Shown: positions 20,918 through 29,701, counted from the first letter of the stretch. The stretch is DNA of 64,000 bases from a bacterium HR15 (GCA_002898555.1 BEHR01000008.1:33297-97296); one strand, 5' to 3'. Notes: generated from the letters alone by a model not told the origin. Translations and numbers: made by a program.

Positions 20918-21208
20918 TTAGTCCTCCACGATTCGGGGCACGATGAACAGACCGTCGCGTGCTTGCGGCGCGTTGGCTAACGCCTCCTCGCGGGGTAGCG
21001 GGGTGCCGGGCACATCTTCGCGAAAAGCGTTATAGACGGGGATAGAATGGGAGGTCGGCTCCACGGACTCGGTCGGCAGCGACTGGAGCCGCTCGAAGTG
21101 TGCCATGAGGGCATTGATGTGCCCCATAAACTGCGCCAGTTTCTCGTCCGACAGTTCCAGTCGCGCCAGCTTCGCCACATGCCGCATCTGCTCTATCGTC
21201 AGCGCCAT
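20918..21208 (-). CDS. gatC: Glutamyl-tRNA(Gln)/aspartyl-tRNA(Asn) amidotransferase subunit C
   Basis: A 96-residue protein from the ATG at 21208, with GGAGGG eight bases upstream; an upstream in-frame extension to 21331 is rejected because it lacks a ribosome site and exceeds the family length. It begins MALTIEQMRHVAKLARLELS, the classic GatC N terminus, and contains VEPTSH. GatC wraps around the GatA-GatB interface and stabilises the complex. A TATAAT at 21238-21233 is the likely -10 box of gatCA. Confidence 0.94.
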   Translation of the reverse strand: MALTIEQMRHVAKLARLELSDEKLAQFMGHINALMAHFERLQSLPTESVEPTSHSIPVYNAFREDVPGTPLPREEALANAPQARDGLFIVPRIVED

Positions 21209-21232
21209 GCCCGGTTCCCTCCAGACGCCGAG

Positions 21233-21238
21233 ATTATA
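21233..21238 (-). promoter_or_regulatory. -10 element of gatCA
   Basis: TATAAT on the minus strand, 24 bases before the gatC ATG, followed by GGAGGG. Confidence 0.45.
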
Positions 21239-21339
21239 CCTCGCGGTGCTAACCTGTAGGGGAAGACCTGCATGTCTGTCCTGTAAGCTTCTCTGCCACG
21301 AATGCGCCATCCGTAATCGGGGCGCATACACGACGCGCT

Positions 21340-21657
21340 TCAGCGCTCAGGCTCCGCTTCGGCTAAGTAAGCCTTCAGAAGAGCCTTGAACAAAGGACCG
21401 TGATTGGGCACTTTGAGATGAAGCAGCTCATGGACAATCACCTCGCGTCGGAAAGTGGCAGGTTGGTGCAGGAGCGCGGTGTCGAAGGTCAACCGTCCGC
21501 GCGAGGAGCAGCTTGCCCACTTGCGTTTCATGGGGCGGATGTGGATGTCGCGAATGCGATCCGCCACGCCTATGCGACGCGCCCACGCCCACACCTCCGC
21601 GATTAAAGTGTCGCGTGCCACCGCCTCGGCTAACGGGGAAACGCCAGGTTTCTTCAT
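21340..21657 (-). CDS. YgjP-like (DUF45) zinc metallopeptidase
   Basis: A 105-residue compact metallopeptidase domain. HELLH at residues 76-80 gives two zinc ligands and the catalytic glutamate, and H86 in PNHGPLF is the expected third ligand. KWASCSSRGRLTFD is the family's upstream strand. Its start overlaps the hsdR stop by four bases (ATGA), so it is translationally coupled to the type I restriction subunit. DUF45 peptidases are repeatedly found next to hsdR in type I systems, where they are thought to process or turn over a restriction component, but this is not proven. It is shorter than stand-alone YgjP proteins (about 160-250 residues). Confidence 0.88.
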   Translation of the reverse strand: MKKPGVSPLAEAVARDTLIAEVWAWARRIGVADRIRDIHIRPMKRKWASCSSRGRLTFDTALLHQPATFRREVIVHELLHLKVPNHGPLFKALLKAYLAEAEPER

Positions 21658-24551
21658 GCCACTCTCCTAAGCCAGTCCAGAATTTCGTTGGTCAATGATA
21701 CGAAGTCGCCCACCGCGGCTTTACACAGGGCTAAGTACAAAGCTTTACGCATCTCGCTTTCCTGCCGCGCGATCGTTTTCCAATGGGGATATTGCTGGAA
21801 AATCGGTTCCAAATTGTTGGCGATGGCTGAGGCGTTCTCGGCGGGGAGTTGCTTGTGGATGCGCAGCCACCACTCGATGGCAAACGCCTCTTGGGAGAGC
21901 TGGCTCTGTTTGCGCTCCTCTTCGGCTTCCTGCAGCTGACGCACCAGCTCGTTCAACTCGCGCAGGGCTTCCTCGCTGGAGAGCTGCTGCTCTTCGAAGC
22001 GGAGGCGGATGGCTTCGGCACGCTCGCCAATCGGGATGAGGTGGGGCTGCTCGTTGCCTTTGGCTTCCACCAGCCGATACAGCGCCTTGAGCAAATTGAA
22101 CACCTTCACGGTATCGGAGCTTTGCTCGTGCAGCAGCGCCAACAACGCACTCGCACCGATTTCGTAGGTGACTTTCGGCTCGTGGACTGCCTGCGTTGCC
22201 GTGTGGCGTTGCACGATTTCGGCGGTCTTGCGCAGGAACGACTTATCCACGGGCACATGCGGCTCGTATGCCTCGCGAAGCAAGCGATACATTTCTACCA
22301 GCCGCTGGTAATCGTCTAAGAAGGGGCGCAGGAACGCATCGGGTGAGAGAATCTCATACAGTTCCTCCAACTCGCGGAAATAGGCATAGAACTTCTCGCG
22401 TTGCTCGCGGTCGCGGAAGTGGAGCAGAATCGCTTCTGCCGCCTTATCGCCTTCCAACCCACGCGATAGGTTCAGAAACTCCGCCCGTCCCTGCTCCATC
22501 AGTTGCTCGAATCGCTCCTTGAGGACCTCCAGCCCCTCCACGACGCCCTGCACCTCTTTGGAGTCGAAGGACAAGGCGCGTTCCAGGTTGTCGAAGATGC
22601 CCACGAAGTCAACGATCAGCCCGTTGGTTTTGCGGCGTCCGTCGGCATCTTCGTAGGGGCGGTTCACACGGGCGATGGCTTGCAGCAGCACATGGTCGCG
22701 CATGGGTTTGTCTAAATACATCGCGTAGAGGATGGGCGCGTCGTAGCCTGTGAGGAGTTTTTCCGTGACGATGAGGATTTCGGGCTGCTCGCCCGGCTTG
22801 CGGAAGGCTTTGCGCACCGCCGTCTCTTCCTCGTCGCTCAGGTGATAGCGTTTGAGCTTAGGCGGGTCGTTATGTCCAGGACTGATGACTACTCGGCTCA
22901 TTTCGGAGGGCAGCAGCTGATCCAGCGCCTCTTTGTAAAGGCAGCACGCCTCGCGATCCACCGCCACCAGAAACGCCTTGTAGCCCATCGGGCGGATATA
23001 CCGCTGAAAGTGATCTGCCACAAACTCCGCCACGCGCTTCACCCGCTCCGGGTTTTTCAGCATATTCTTGAGATTGACCGCGCGGTCTAAGACACGGTTC
23101 AGCTCCTCGATATCGGATACGCCCTCCAGCTCTGCCGCTTCCCAAAACTCGCGCTCCATCGCATCGCGATCCACCAGCAGGTCGTTGGGTGCCATCTGGT
23201 AGTGGAGGGGAACCGTTGTGCCGTCCTGAATGGAGTCGCGAATGGAGTATTTGTCCAAGTAGCTCTCCGCGTCGTCGCTGCCGAAGACCTTGAAAGTGCC
23301 TTTGCCATGCGCGGTTTTATCGATGGGAGTTCCCGTGAAGCCGATGAAGGTGGCGTTCGGCAGCGCGCCCATCAGGTAGTTGCCCAAATCGCCCCCCGTA
23401 GTGCGGTGCGCCTCGTCAACCAGCACGAAGATGTTCGCTCGCGTGTTCAGGTTCGCATCCGCGTCATCGAACTTGTGTATCATCGAAACGATCAGCCCGC
23501 GCGTGTCTTGGCGCAGCAACTCGCGCAGGTGGCGTTTGCTCTGCGCCACATGCATCCGCTCGAATCCCACCGACGCAAGGTTCTGGAACAGTTGCTGCTG
23601 CAGTTCGTTGCGGTCGACAATCATCAGCACGGTCGGGTTTTGGAAGTAGGGGTCTTCCAGCAGCCGCTTGGCGACGGTAATCATCGTGTAGGTTTTGCCG
23701 GAGCCTTGCGTGTGCCAGATTAGCCCGCGCTTTTTGGTGGGGTCTTTAGCACGCGCCAGCACCTTCTCAGCAGCCCGCATCTGGTGGGGGCGCAGGATGA
23801 CCTTCGATAGCTCGCCATCCTTGCGCACGAACAGGATGTAGTCGGTCAGCATCTGCAGCACGCGCCGGGGCGCCACGAAATGCTTGACCAGATCCTCGAA
23901 GTTCCGTTCGGGCGCCATCTCCTCGCGCCAGTTGAACAGCATCTTGCGCGATAGGTTCCAAGTGGGACCGTAGAAGAACTGCACCAAGTGGGTCAGCGCA
24001 TGGAGTTGGGCGTGCACCATCAGCTCGGGCGCCTCCTCGTGATAGCGACGGATTTGGTCGAACGCCTCGGCAATCCCTTCCAAGCGCGTGGCAGCTTTGG
24101 TCTCCACCACCAGCACGGGGATCCCGTTGACCAGAAAGACCACATCGGCGCGAATGCGAAAGCGACCATTGCGAAAGGCGAACTCGTCGGTGACCTGGAA
24201 GGTGTTGGCATCGATGCAGTGCGTCTCCAGCAGGCGCACATTGCGCTCGCGCCGCTCGGCTTCCACGAAGACCGTTTTAAGACCTTTCAGGTACTCCCAC
24301 GCTTCGAGGTTGCCTTCGATAGTCGGGCGCACGCCGAGCAGCTTGTCAGCGAGCTCCTCCGCCTTTTCTGTGTCCACCACCCCTGGATTGAGTCGCTCCA
24401 GTTGCTGTATCAGCACCGTGCGCAGGATCGGGCACTCCTCACCGCCCCGCCGTTTCAGCGCATCCTCTGGGTTCAGGTAGGTCCAGCCCGCTTCTTCGGC
24501 ATAGCGGATGAGTGGGTTTTGAACAATGTTGCGTTCTGACGCCAGAGTCAT
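21654..24551 (-). CDS. hsdR: Type I restriction endonuclease subunit R
   Basis: A 965-residue HsdR. The N-terminal nuclease domain shows D136 (IRADVVFLVNG) and E150-T-K152, the PD-(D/E)XK core. The SF2 motor has Walker A TQGSGKT near 281-287, DEAH at 379-382 (VLVDEAHRTTGGD), motif III FTGTPID and the later motif VI region AIARVNRPY. The C-terminal helical region binds HsdM. HsdR translocates and cuts unmodified DNA. Unusually, hsdS and hsdM lie 5-8 kb upstream on the same strand, with four other genes between. The DUF262 gene ends five bases before this start, so hsdR is probably now cotranscribed with that gene. Confidence 0.96.
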   Translation of the reverse strand: MTLASERNIVQNPLIRYAEEAGWTYLNPEDALKRRGGEECPILRTVLIQQLERLNPGVVDTEKAEELADKLLGVRPTIEGNLEAWEYLKGLKTVFVEAERRERNVRLLETHCIDANTFQVTDEFAFRNGRFRIRADVVFLVNGIPVLVVETKAATRLEGIAEAFDQIRRYHEEAPELMVHAQLHALTHLVQFFYGPTWNLSRKMLFNWREEMAPERNFEDLVKHFVAPRRVLQMLTDYILFVRKDGELSKVILRPHQMRAAEKVLARAKDPTKKRGLIWHTQGSGKTYTMITVAKRLLEDPYFQNPTVLMIVDRNELQQQLFQNLASVGFERMHVAQSKRHLRELLRQDTRGLIVSMIHKFDDADANLNTRANIFVLVDEAHRTTGGDLGNYLMGALPNATFIGFTGTPIDKTAHGKGTFKVFGSDDAESYLDKYSIRDSIQDGTTVPLHYQMAPNDLLVDRDAMEREFWEAAELEGVSDIEELNRVLDRAVNLKNMLKNPERVKRVAEFVADHFQRYIRPMGYKAFLVAVDREACCLYKEALDQLLPSEMSRVVISPGHNDPPKLKRYHLSDEEETAVRKAFRKPGEQPEILIVTEKLLTGYDAPILYAMYLDKPMRDHVLLQAIARVNRPYEDADGRRKTNGLIVDFVGIFDNLERALSFDSKEVQGVVEGLEVLKERFEQLMEQGRAEFLNLSRGLEGDKAAEAILLHFRDREQREKFYAYFRELEELYEILSPDAFLRPFLDDYQRLVEMYRLLREAYEPHVPVDKSFLRKTAEIVQRHTATQAVHEPKVTYEIGASALLALLHEQSSDTVKVFNLLKALYRLVEAKGNEQPHLIPIGERAEAIRLRFEEQQLSSEEALRELNELVRQLQEAEEERKQSQLSQEAFAIEWWLRIHKQLPAENASAIANNLEPIFQQYPHWKTIARQESEMRKALYLALCKAAVGDFVSLTNEILDWLRRVA

Positions 24552-24555
24552 AGTC

Positions 24556-26313
24556 TCACTTCCTCAAACTCTCGAATCCTCTTCGGATAATTTCCGCCAT
24601 CCGACAGCGGCGTTCTTTTAAAAAGTCTTCATACTTCATTTGATACCATCCTTCGGGGAGGGCATGATACTCGTACATCTCTTTCAGCGAGTCGGGATCG
24701 AACAAACTTTCATATTCGGGCGCGTATTCGGCTGGCGGCCGGTCGCTGATATCGATATTGTCGCGCCATTCTACCAGCGCAAAGTTAGCCACCTGATTGA
24801 TTTCACGGGTATCTGTGATGCCTTGGCGATGGAGAAACTTGCGTGGGAAGAGGTGATGCCGTTCCAGAGCCGATTTTTGCTCTCGCGAGGTGGGGTCCAG
24901 CAGGTCGCGCACCTTCATGGAGGAGTAGAGCACCGGCGCGTCCAGCAGGCAGAGGGAGGCGAAGAAGGCTGCTTGACCGGGGTTGTGTGCAGATGCCTTG
25001 GCTAAGTCATTGGGCAAGGTGACCTTCCAATAGCCCGACGTAAGCACCGCGGCCATTTCCTGCTCCAGCACCTGCACGAATTCCTCAGGGCGGGAACGGC
25101 TCCGCAACAGAGCCAAATCCTGGTCCATGCGGGTTTCTGGGGAACTGGTGTACCGTCCGGTGAGGGAACTCATGAAGAACCAGCGTGCCATCAGGTTGCG
25201 CAGGGTGTGCGGATGCAGCCCAAAATCCCACTTGCCGATGAGCCAGAGGGCGTAGGTATAGACCAGAGCCGTTTCGGAAGTGATCAGGCTGGGATGAATG
25301 TAGCCGGCCCGCTTGATGACTTTCAGAAAATCGCGCCAGTTTTGCGGGTTGAGGACTTTATTCTGCGCTTCCCGCAGCTTATCAAACTGCTCATCCCGGC
25401 GCTCCGGGGAGAACTCGCCCGTTTGCAGGTCTTTGCCCCTCAAGATGGAATAGACATGTTCCAGCCGCGCGCGGCGGAAGGCAACCGCCACATCCACCCG
25501 CAGCAACTGCTCCGGCTGAGGCTGGAAGTAAGGATTGTAGGGCGAAGAGCAGTTGTTCGTCGGGGGGTGCTTGGCATGGCGACAAAAATCTTCCAGTTCC
25601 TTTCGTCCCTCATCCCAGAATACGGACATCAGCGTGAGGATGAAATCGGCCTGGTTCAGGGCGCGCCCCTGACTGTTGATGCGCACGAAGATTTCGGAGA
25701 CTTGCTCTTCCGTGGCGCTGACGGAAATTTCCAGGGCGGTCAAGGGGTAGTTGATGAGGTTGACCAGCCGCTGGATGGCCTGAGGAATGCGTTTGCGTTC
25801 TTCCTCAGTTAGCCCACGGCGCTCATTCAGGCGTTCCAGGAAGGCGTAGACGAACGCGTACTGGTCGAAATCGGGTTGCCATAGGACGCTAATGTCGGCA
25901 ATCCAGGCGGGGTCGCGCTCGATGGCGGTGTTGGTGACCTCAAACTTTTCTTTCAGTGGGTTAAAGGCGATGCGCAGGCGGCGCTGTTGGAAGTGCTTGT
26001 CAATGATAGGAATGCCCTTCATCACGGCGTAGAGAGCCGTAAGCCGCTGCTGACCGTCCACGATGAGCAGGTTGGGTACCTTTTGTTTGCGGTCCACGCC
26101 GATGGTGCGGTGATCGCCAGGATAGCCGTTCTCCCAGAAAAGCAGCGTACCGATGGGGTAGCCACGATACATGGAATCAAACAGGTCGCGCACATGGGCC
26201 TTATCCCAGACGAAGGGTCGCTGAATATCAGGAAGACCGATCTCGCCGATGGCGATGTCTTCCAGCAGTTTACCCAAGTTATAGTCCACTTTTTTAAAGA
26301 GCAGAGTGCTCAT
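24556..26313 (-). CDS. DUF262-DUF1524 protein (GmrSD-like nuclease/NTPase)
   Basis: A 585-residue protein. The N-terminal DUF262 domain has IGEIGLPDIQRPFVW and the hallmark DGQQR at residues 86-90. The C-terminal DUF1524 domain has RHHLFPRKFL near 484-493 and a downstream asparagine in FALVEWRDN, the His-Me-finger (HNH-like) nuclease pattern. In GmrSD, one such domain binds and hydrolyses nucleotide and the other cuts modified DNA, giving a type IV restriction activity; many related proteins occur in defence islands as accessory genes. Here it sits between the split-Argonaute operon and hsdR, with its own promoter, palindrome and GGAGGAGGT ribosome site. Whether it is an independent defence gene or an HsdR partner is not known. 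Confidence 0.9.
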   Translation of the reverse strand: MSTLLFKKVDYNLGKLLEDIAIGEIGLPDIQRPFVWDKAHVRDLFDSMYRGYPIGTLLFWENGYPGDHRTIGVDRKQKVPNLLIVDGQQRLTALYAVMKGIPIIDKHFQQRRLRIAFNPLKEKFEVTNTAIERDPAWIADISVLWQPDFDQYAFVYAFLERLNERRGLTEEERKRIPQAIQRLVNLINYPLTALEISVSATEEQVSEIFVRINSQGRALNQADFILTLMSVFWDEGRKELEDFCRHAKHPPTNNCSSPYNPYFQPQPEQLLRVDVAVAFRRARLEHVYSILRGKDLQTGEFSPERRDEQFDKLREAQNKVLNPQNWRDFLKVIKRAGYIHPSLITSETALVYTYALWLIGKWDFGLHPHTLRNLMARWFFMSSLTGRYTSSPETRMDQDLALLRSRSRPEEFVQVLEQEMAAVLTSGYWKVTLPNDLAKASAHNPGQAAFFASLCLLDAPVLYSSMKVRDLLDPTSREQKSALERHHLFPRKFLHRQGITDTREINQVANFALVEWRDNIDISDRPPAEYAPEYESLFDPDSLKEMYEYHALPEGWYQMKYEDFLKERRCRMAEIIRRGFESLRK

Positions 26314-26356
26314 TGATGGTTTACCTCCTCCGAACAGATTACAGTCCTCACACTAC

Positions 26357-26380
26357 ACACCAGCAGGTCATGGCTGGTGT
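26357..26380. promoter_or_regulatory. Palindromic operator candidate at the DUF262 promoter
   Basis: ACACCAGC, 8-base centre, GCTGGTGT: a perfect 8-bp inverted repeat beginning 7 bases after the -10 box, just where transcription should start. Confidence 0.45.
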
Positions 26381-26387
26381 TATTAGT

Positions 26388-26417
26388 ATTATACCTGCAG
26401 TTTGCACTCATTTGCAA
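26388..26417 (-). promoter_or_regulatory. Promoter of the DUF262-hsdR-peptidase unit
   Basis: On the minus strand TTGCAA (26417-26412), an 18-base spacer, then TATAAT (26393-26388). This is one of the best two-box promoters in the window, and it gives a leader of roughly 70 bases. Confidence 0.55.
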
Positions 26418-26445
26418 CCCCTCTCCCAGACACCCTCACCCCCAC

Positions 26446-26468
26446 CCCCTCTCCCAGCGGGAGAGGGG
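26446..26468. terminator. Hairpin between the Argonaute operon and the DUF262 gene
   Basis: CCCCTCTCCC, AGC, GGGAGAGGGG: a perfect 10-bp stem with a 3-base loop, 10 bases after the HEPN-like gene stop. It could stop or shield the end of the Argonaute transcript. There is no T-run. Similar C-rich palindromes are often dispersed repeats. Confidence 0.45.
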
Positions 26469-26477
26469 AGCCGCGGT

Positions 26478-27662
26478 TCAGTCGTCTTTGTTGATCACAT
26501 CTGCTTTCTCTACTCGCTTGAAAATGTAACTAATAATCGCAAGCTGGTCTAATGCTTCAAAAGCATCTAATTGTTGCATAGCAGGCGCATCCATTGGCTC
26601 GTGCCCTTTGGGATTACGAACTGCGGCACAGATACCCTCTGCTATGAGTCGTAGACCTTCCTGTTCACTCTTTTCCGATCTTGACTGAAGTTTGTTGAAC
26701 CTAATGCGCGGCGATTGTACTTTAAAACTTTCTTGAACTAAACGACGGCAATTCTCATCAATTTGAGTTAATTCCTTCAGATACTTTTCAAAAGCTTTCG
26801 CTGCTTCAAGGACGGCGTGAACATAGTTCCCCTCTTGGAAGGGTTTCCGAGCAATTTCTTTTACCCGTGGATGCAGTGGATAGAGCTCAAACAACAGATT
26901 GGGATCAGGTTTATCAGTCTCACGAGTTAGTGCCTCGTACAGCAAAGCCATCTCCGAAGGCGAAATAATTCGTGCTGATTCGTCTGCTGCCTGTTGTTCA
27001 AAGGACAAACAGCCCCTCACACTTTCAAAGGTTTTCCACCATTTTGCTCTCTGACCCGACACCTCGTATCGCTCCCAAAACCACACCAGAGAGATGGCAT
27101 CTCCAGGATCGTCTACATCCAGTATGGATGTAGGTGGGCTAACTGTTTCGTCTAACTCTCGCCATGCAGCTAAATAAAGAATCTGACGCTTGAGTGGTCC
27201 TTGTATCCTTTCTTGCGCCACCTTTTTTAAAAAATCCTTGATACTCTGAGGCGCTTCATCCAACATGCCAACCAGCAGAGCCATTGGAAAAACTTGCTCT
27301 GGATCATTTTTCGGCGAAAATTTGGGGCTTTCGTCCCTCTCTAACCCTTCGATCTGCTCCAATAAACGATTTGTAAAGTCTGGAGATTCTTCACCCATTT
27401 TGCGCAAGAAATATCCCAGAAAACATAGCGCTCCAAGATTTCGGCGAACAGCCCAAACTTCATCTTTCTCGGCCCAGAGCCTCAGTCTTTCAATTAGATC
27501 GAACAATGGCTTGTTCGATTCAAAGCCCTCTTGACTGCACGCATAGGCTAACCATGATGCCACAAAGGGATCCCATTCAGAATCAAGGCGCGCGATCTGC
27601 TGGAGAATCGCCCGCCTAACTTCTTCTCGGTACCGGTAAAAGTCCAACTTTACAGAAACCAT
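26478..27662 (-). CDS. TIGR02391/Ymh-like HEPN-type protein, candidate effector of the split Argonaute
   Basis: A 394-residue protein with two parts. Residues about 1-245 are helical and unrecognised. Residues about 264-385 match the TIGR02391 (Ymh) pattern: HPRVKEIARKPFQEGNYVHA, AVLEAAKAFEKYLKEL, then AAVRNPKGHEPMD and a closing helix DQLAIISYIFKRVEKA. R349-N-x3-H354 is the R-x4-H motif found in HEPN ribonucleases. HEPN proteins often cut RNA as the killing arm of defence or toxin systems. Its ATG lies 13 bases inside the 3' end of the PIWI gene, so it is cotranscribed and probably coupled to it. The ribonuclease activity and effector role are inference. Confidence 0.65.
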   Translation of the reverse strand: MVSVKLDFYRYREEVRRAILQQIARLDSEWDPFVASWLAYACSQEGFESNKPLFDLIERLRLWAEKDEVWAVRRNLGALCFLGYFLRKMGEESPDFTNRLLEQIEGLERDESPKFSPKNDPEQVFPMALLVGMLDEAPQSIKDFLKKVAQERIQGPLKRQILYLAAWRELDETVSPPTSILDVDDPGDAISLVWFWERYEVSGQRAKWWKTFESVRGCLSFEQQAADESARIISPSEMALLYEALTRETDKPDPNLLFELYPLHPRVKEIARKPFQEGNYVHAVLEAAKAFEKYLKELTQIDENCRRLVQESFKVQSPRIRFNKLQSRSEKSEQEGLRLIAEGICAAVRNPKGHEPMDAPAMQQLDAFEALDQLAIISYIFKRVEKADVINKDD

Positions 27663-28918
27663 GCTTTGTCCCTCAACTTGCCGTTGCTGATAACTTGGTT
27701 CCAGTTATTTGCACCGATCTCCACAATGAGACGGGCAATAAGGTAAGAATAGTTGAGCGTCACAGGAACCGCACGGGCGTTAAATCCGCGCCAGTTGACT
27801 CGGGCAGAATTGTAGATTTGGCGAACCAGACGGGGGAATTGATCAATAGGCATTGTCGATCGCTTGTCCATTGAAATATGCAACACTCGCGGAACACCTC
27901 TGCTAGAGCGCCCATCATCCCTACGTCCACCAAGCAAGAGCAACGCTTCTCTGTTGCTTAGATCTACTTGTAGTCCAGTCTGGGGAACATACGAGGGATG
28001 GCTTGCATCAAACAACCGCAAATTGCTGTCGTCGTTGAGGTGCACCAAAGCATAGGGCACATCAATACTCAGCTGTTGAATGGCTTTCTGAACCGCTTCA
28101 ACCTCCCGAAAGCGACCTGGTCGCTTGCAAAGGTGCAATATGATAGCGTCAGGTCTGCCTTTAATTCGGCTGTATTCGGCGTAGGCATCTACGAGTAAAT
28201 TGGTCAATCCTTTCACATATTCCTCCTCCTTCCACTTCAGGACAGGCGCCGACGAGTGAAGCAAAAGAAAATCTCCATCTTGTGTAAAAAGAGTGACAAA
28301 TCCAACGACAAATTCCTTGCTGCGGTCTTGAGCTCGGCTAATGCCAATCACCAGTTCACGCCGATTGTCTTCAGAAGCAACGACCCAGGGCGTTCCACCG
28401 ATTTTAGCGTAGCAACTTAGGGCGATGTTCTCTAACACCCAAGGTATTTGTTCTCTGTTCTGCAATGTCCCCACAGTGACCACTTGGTTTGGAATACCGT
28501 TGCCCAAGAGCTCTCGCTTAGCAGTCTGATAAATACTCTCATACTGGGAAGAAACAATGACCAGCGCCAGGTCTACATCACCCCGACTTGCCAGGTCTCG
28601 AACCTTCTGCTGGACTTCCCTCTCGTTCTCTGTGAGGAGTGCTACCTCCACAATATATAACGGGATCCGAAACAGCTTCTGAAAGCCTTCAAAGGGGTGG
28701 TGACCGTTCATCAAACCCTTTATCAGCACATCTTTCTCTTGCTGGTGTTGAGAAGGGAAGATTATAGTGACGCTAACACGGTCTTTGCCTAAGATAGCAG
28801 AATCGTAAGGACCGTACAACTTGAGCCCACGCCGCGCATCAAAATTTTGAGCAGAGGCAGATGAGTAATTGAACCGCAACTTCGGAGGGTTAAGTAATGT
28901 GCCTGTGAAGAAGTTCAT
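27650..28918 (-). CDS. Split/short prokaryotic Argonaute, MID-PIWI protein (AfAgo-like), catalytically dead
   Basis: A 422-residue protein with only MID and PIWI domains. The guide 5'-phosphate pocket is intact: Y130, K134 (IYQTAKRELL), Q145 (IPNQVVTVG) and K172 in YAKIGGTPW, with the chain ending at hydrophobic AWFL so that the C-terminal carboxylate can hold the metal. From memory, AfAgo of Archaeoglobus fulgidus has the same Y-K-Q-K set, a GGKPW motif, an NWRGF segment (here NWRGFNARAVPVT, 375-387) and also ends in WFL. The PIWI catalytic aspartates are missing: IGIS at 191-194 replaces IGxD, and LHLCKRP replaces the HxDG-type strand. It should bind a guide and target without cutting. It overlaps the upstream N-domain gene by four bases. 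Confidence 0.87.
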   Translation of the reverse strand: MNFFTGTLLNPPKLRFNYSSASAQNFDARRGLKLYGPYDSAILGKDRVSVTIIFPSQHQQEKDVLIKGLMNGHHPFEGFQKLFRIPLYIVEVALLTENEREVQQKVRDLASRGDVDLALVIVSSQYESIYQTAKRELLGNGIPNQVVTVGTLQNREQIPWVLENIALSCYAKIGGTPWVVASEDNRRELVIGISRAQDRSKEFVVGFVTLFTQDGDFLLLHSSAPVLKWKEEEYVKGLTNLLVDAYAEYSRIKGRPDAIILHLCKRPGRFREVEAVQKAIQQLSIDVPYALVHLNDDSNLRLFDASHPSYVPQTGLQVDLSNREALLLLGGRRDDGRSSRGVPRVLHISMDKRSTMPIDQFPRLVRQIYNSARVNWRGFNARAVPVTLNYSYLIARLIVEIGANNWNQVISNGKLRDKAWFL

Positions 28919-29664
28919 CGCTCATCACCTTCCAGTACAACCCGAACTGGTTCGGGTGAGAGGTTTGCTTCTTTACCACAAGGCAAATCAAAGCTGGAAT
29001 ACTTCCGAACGAAAGGCAGGATATGCTCCTGGAATCGCTGGCGGGCAACCTCAGTATTGATCTTAGAACTATCAGGTAAGTACTCACCTTGAACTTGACC
29101 GATAGCAATTATAGTTTTAGATCCATATTGCTTTCGTATCTCCTGAAGACTAAACGGTCTATCCTCATGATCTCGCAGAGCCCAATCAATGTCCACAATC
29201 AGCCCGAAAGCAAGTTTACTGGAACTACTCCTCCAGTAAAAGACTCGCAGATCGTAACCTTGGTATACCCGAACTTGACCATCAGCTACTTCTGAGCATT
29301 GATTTGGATGGACACGCCATCGCCCTTTGTAAGGGAGAACACTAAAGCCTTCTGAGCGAAACTGATTTAGGAGTCCCTCGATGATTAGACGGGATGCAAG
29401 TTTGGGCACCTCCGAAAGTCGCAACTGTGCTTGTTGGAATCCGAATGTTTCCAGATCCGATGCATTTGGACCGTAACCGTATAAACAATTGTCCTCAGGA
29501 TATACCCAAGCCTGTATCCGTTTTTGCTCAAGATCTTGACGGAGTGAACGCAAATCTTGAAATAACGATCTGTCTGCCCTCATCAGGAGTATCGGTTCCT
29601 CCGGGATACTCACAGGAAAAATATTCAAGTAAATCCCTGGATCGAGATGTATACGCTCCATCAT
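28915..29664 (-). CDS. N-L1-L2-like partner of the split Argonaute (AfAgo-N-like)
   Basis: A 249-residue protein ending in an ATGA overlap with the MID-PIWI gene, the arrangement of a protein split into two polypeptides. Length and position match the N-L1-L2 partner of AfAgo. Residues about 135-165 (VYQGYDLRVFYWRSSS, KLAFGLIVDID) have the strand pattern of the Argonaute L1/L2 or APAZ region, and a basic LPYKGRWRVHP precedes them. No TIR, Sir2 or nuclease domain is fused, unlike most short-Argonaute APAZ partners, so the effector is probably the downstream HEPN-like gene. GGAGGTG precedes the ATG, with TATAAT at 29699-29694. The assignment rests on context and pattern, not on strong motifs. 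Confidence 0.65.
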   Translation of the reverse strand: MMERIHLDPGIYLNIFPVSIPEEPILLMRADRSLFQDLRSLRQDLEQKRIQAWVYPEDNCLYGYGPNASDLETFGFQQAQLRLSEVPKLASRLIIEGLLNQFRSEGFSVLPYKGRWRVHPNQCSEVADGQVRVYQGYDLRVFYWRSSSSKLAFGLIVDIDWALRDHEDRPFSLQEIRKQYGSKTIIAIGQVQGEYLPDSSKINTEVARQRFQEHILPFVRKYSSFDLPCGKEANLSPEPVRVVLEGDER

Positions 29665-29693
29665 TGCACCTCCGGATTAGTATTCAAATATCT

Positions 29694-29699
29694 ATTATA
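29694..29699 (-). promoter_or_regulatory. -10 element of the split-Argonaute operon
   Basis: TATAAT on the minus strand, three bases beyond the hsdS stop and 29 bases before the first ATG. No clear -35 is visible, so basal transcription may be weak or activator-dependent, with read-through from hsdMS possible. Confidence 0.45.
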
Positions 29700-29701
29700 C
29701 C

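Noticed and set aside
27650..28918. Active long Argonaute with nuclease function
   Set aside because: The chain lacks N and PAZ domains and the expected PIWI catalytic aspartates are replaced (IGIS, LHLCKRP).
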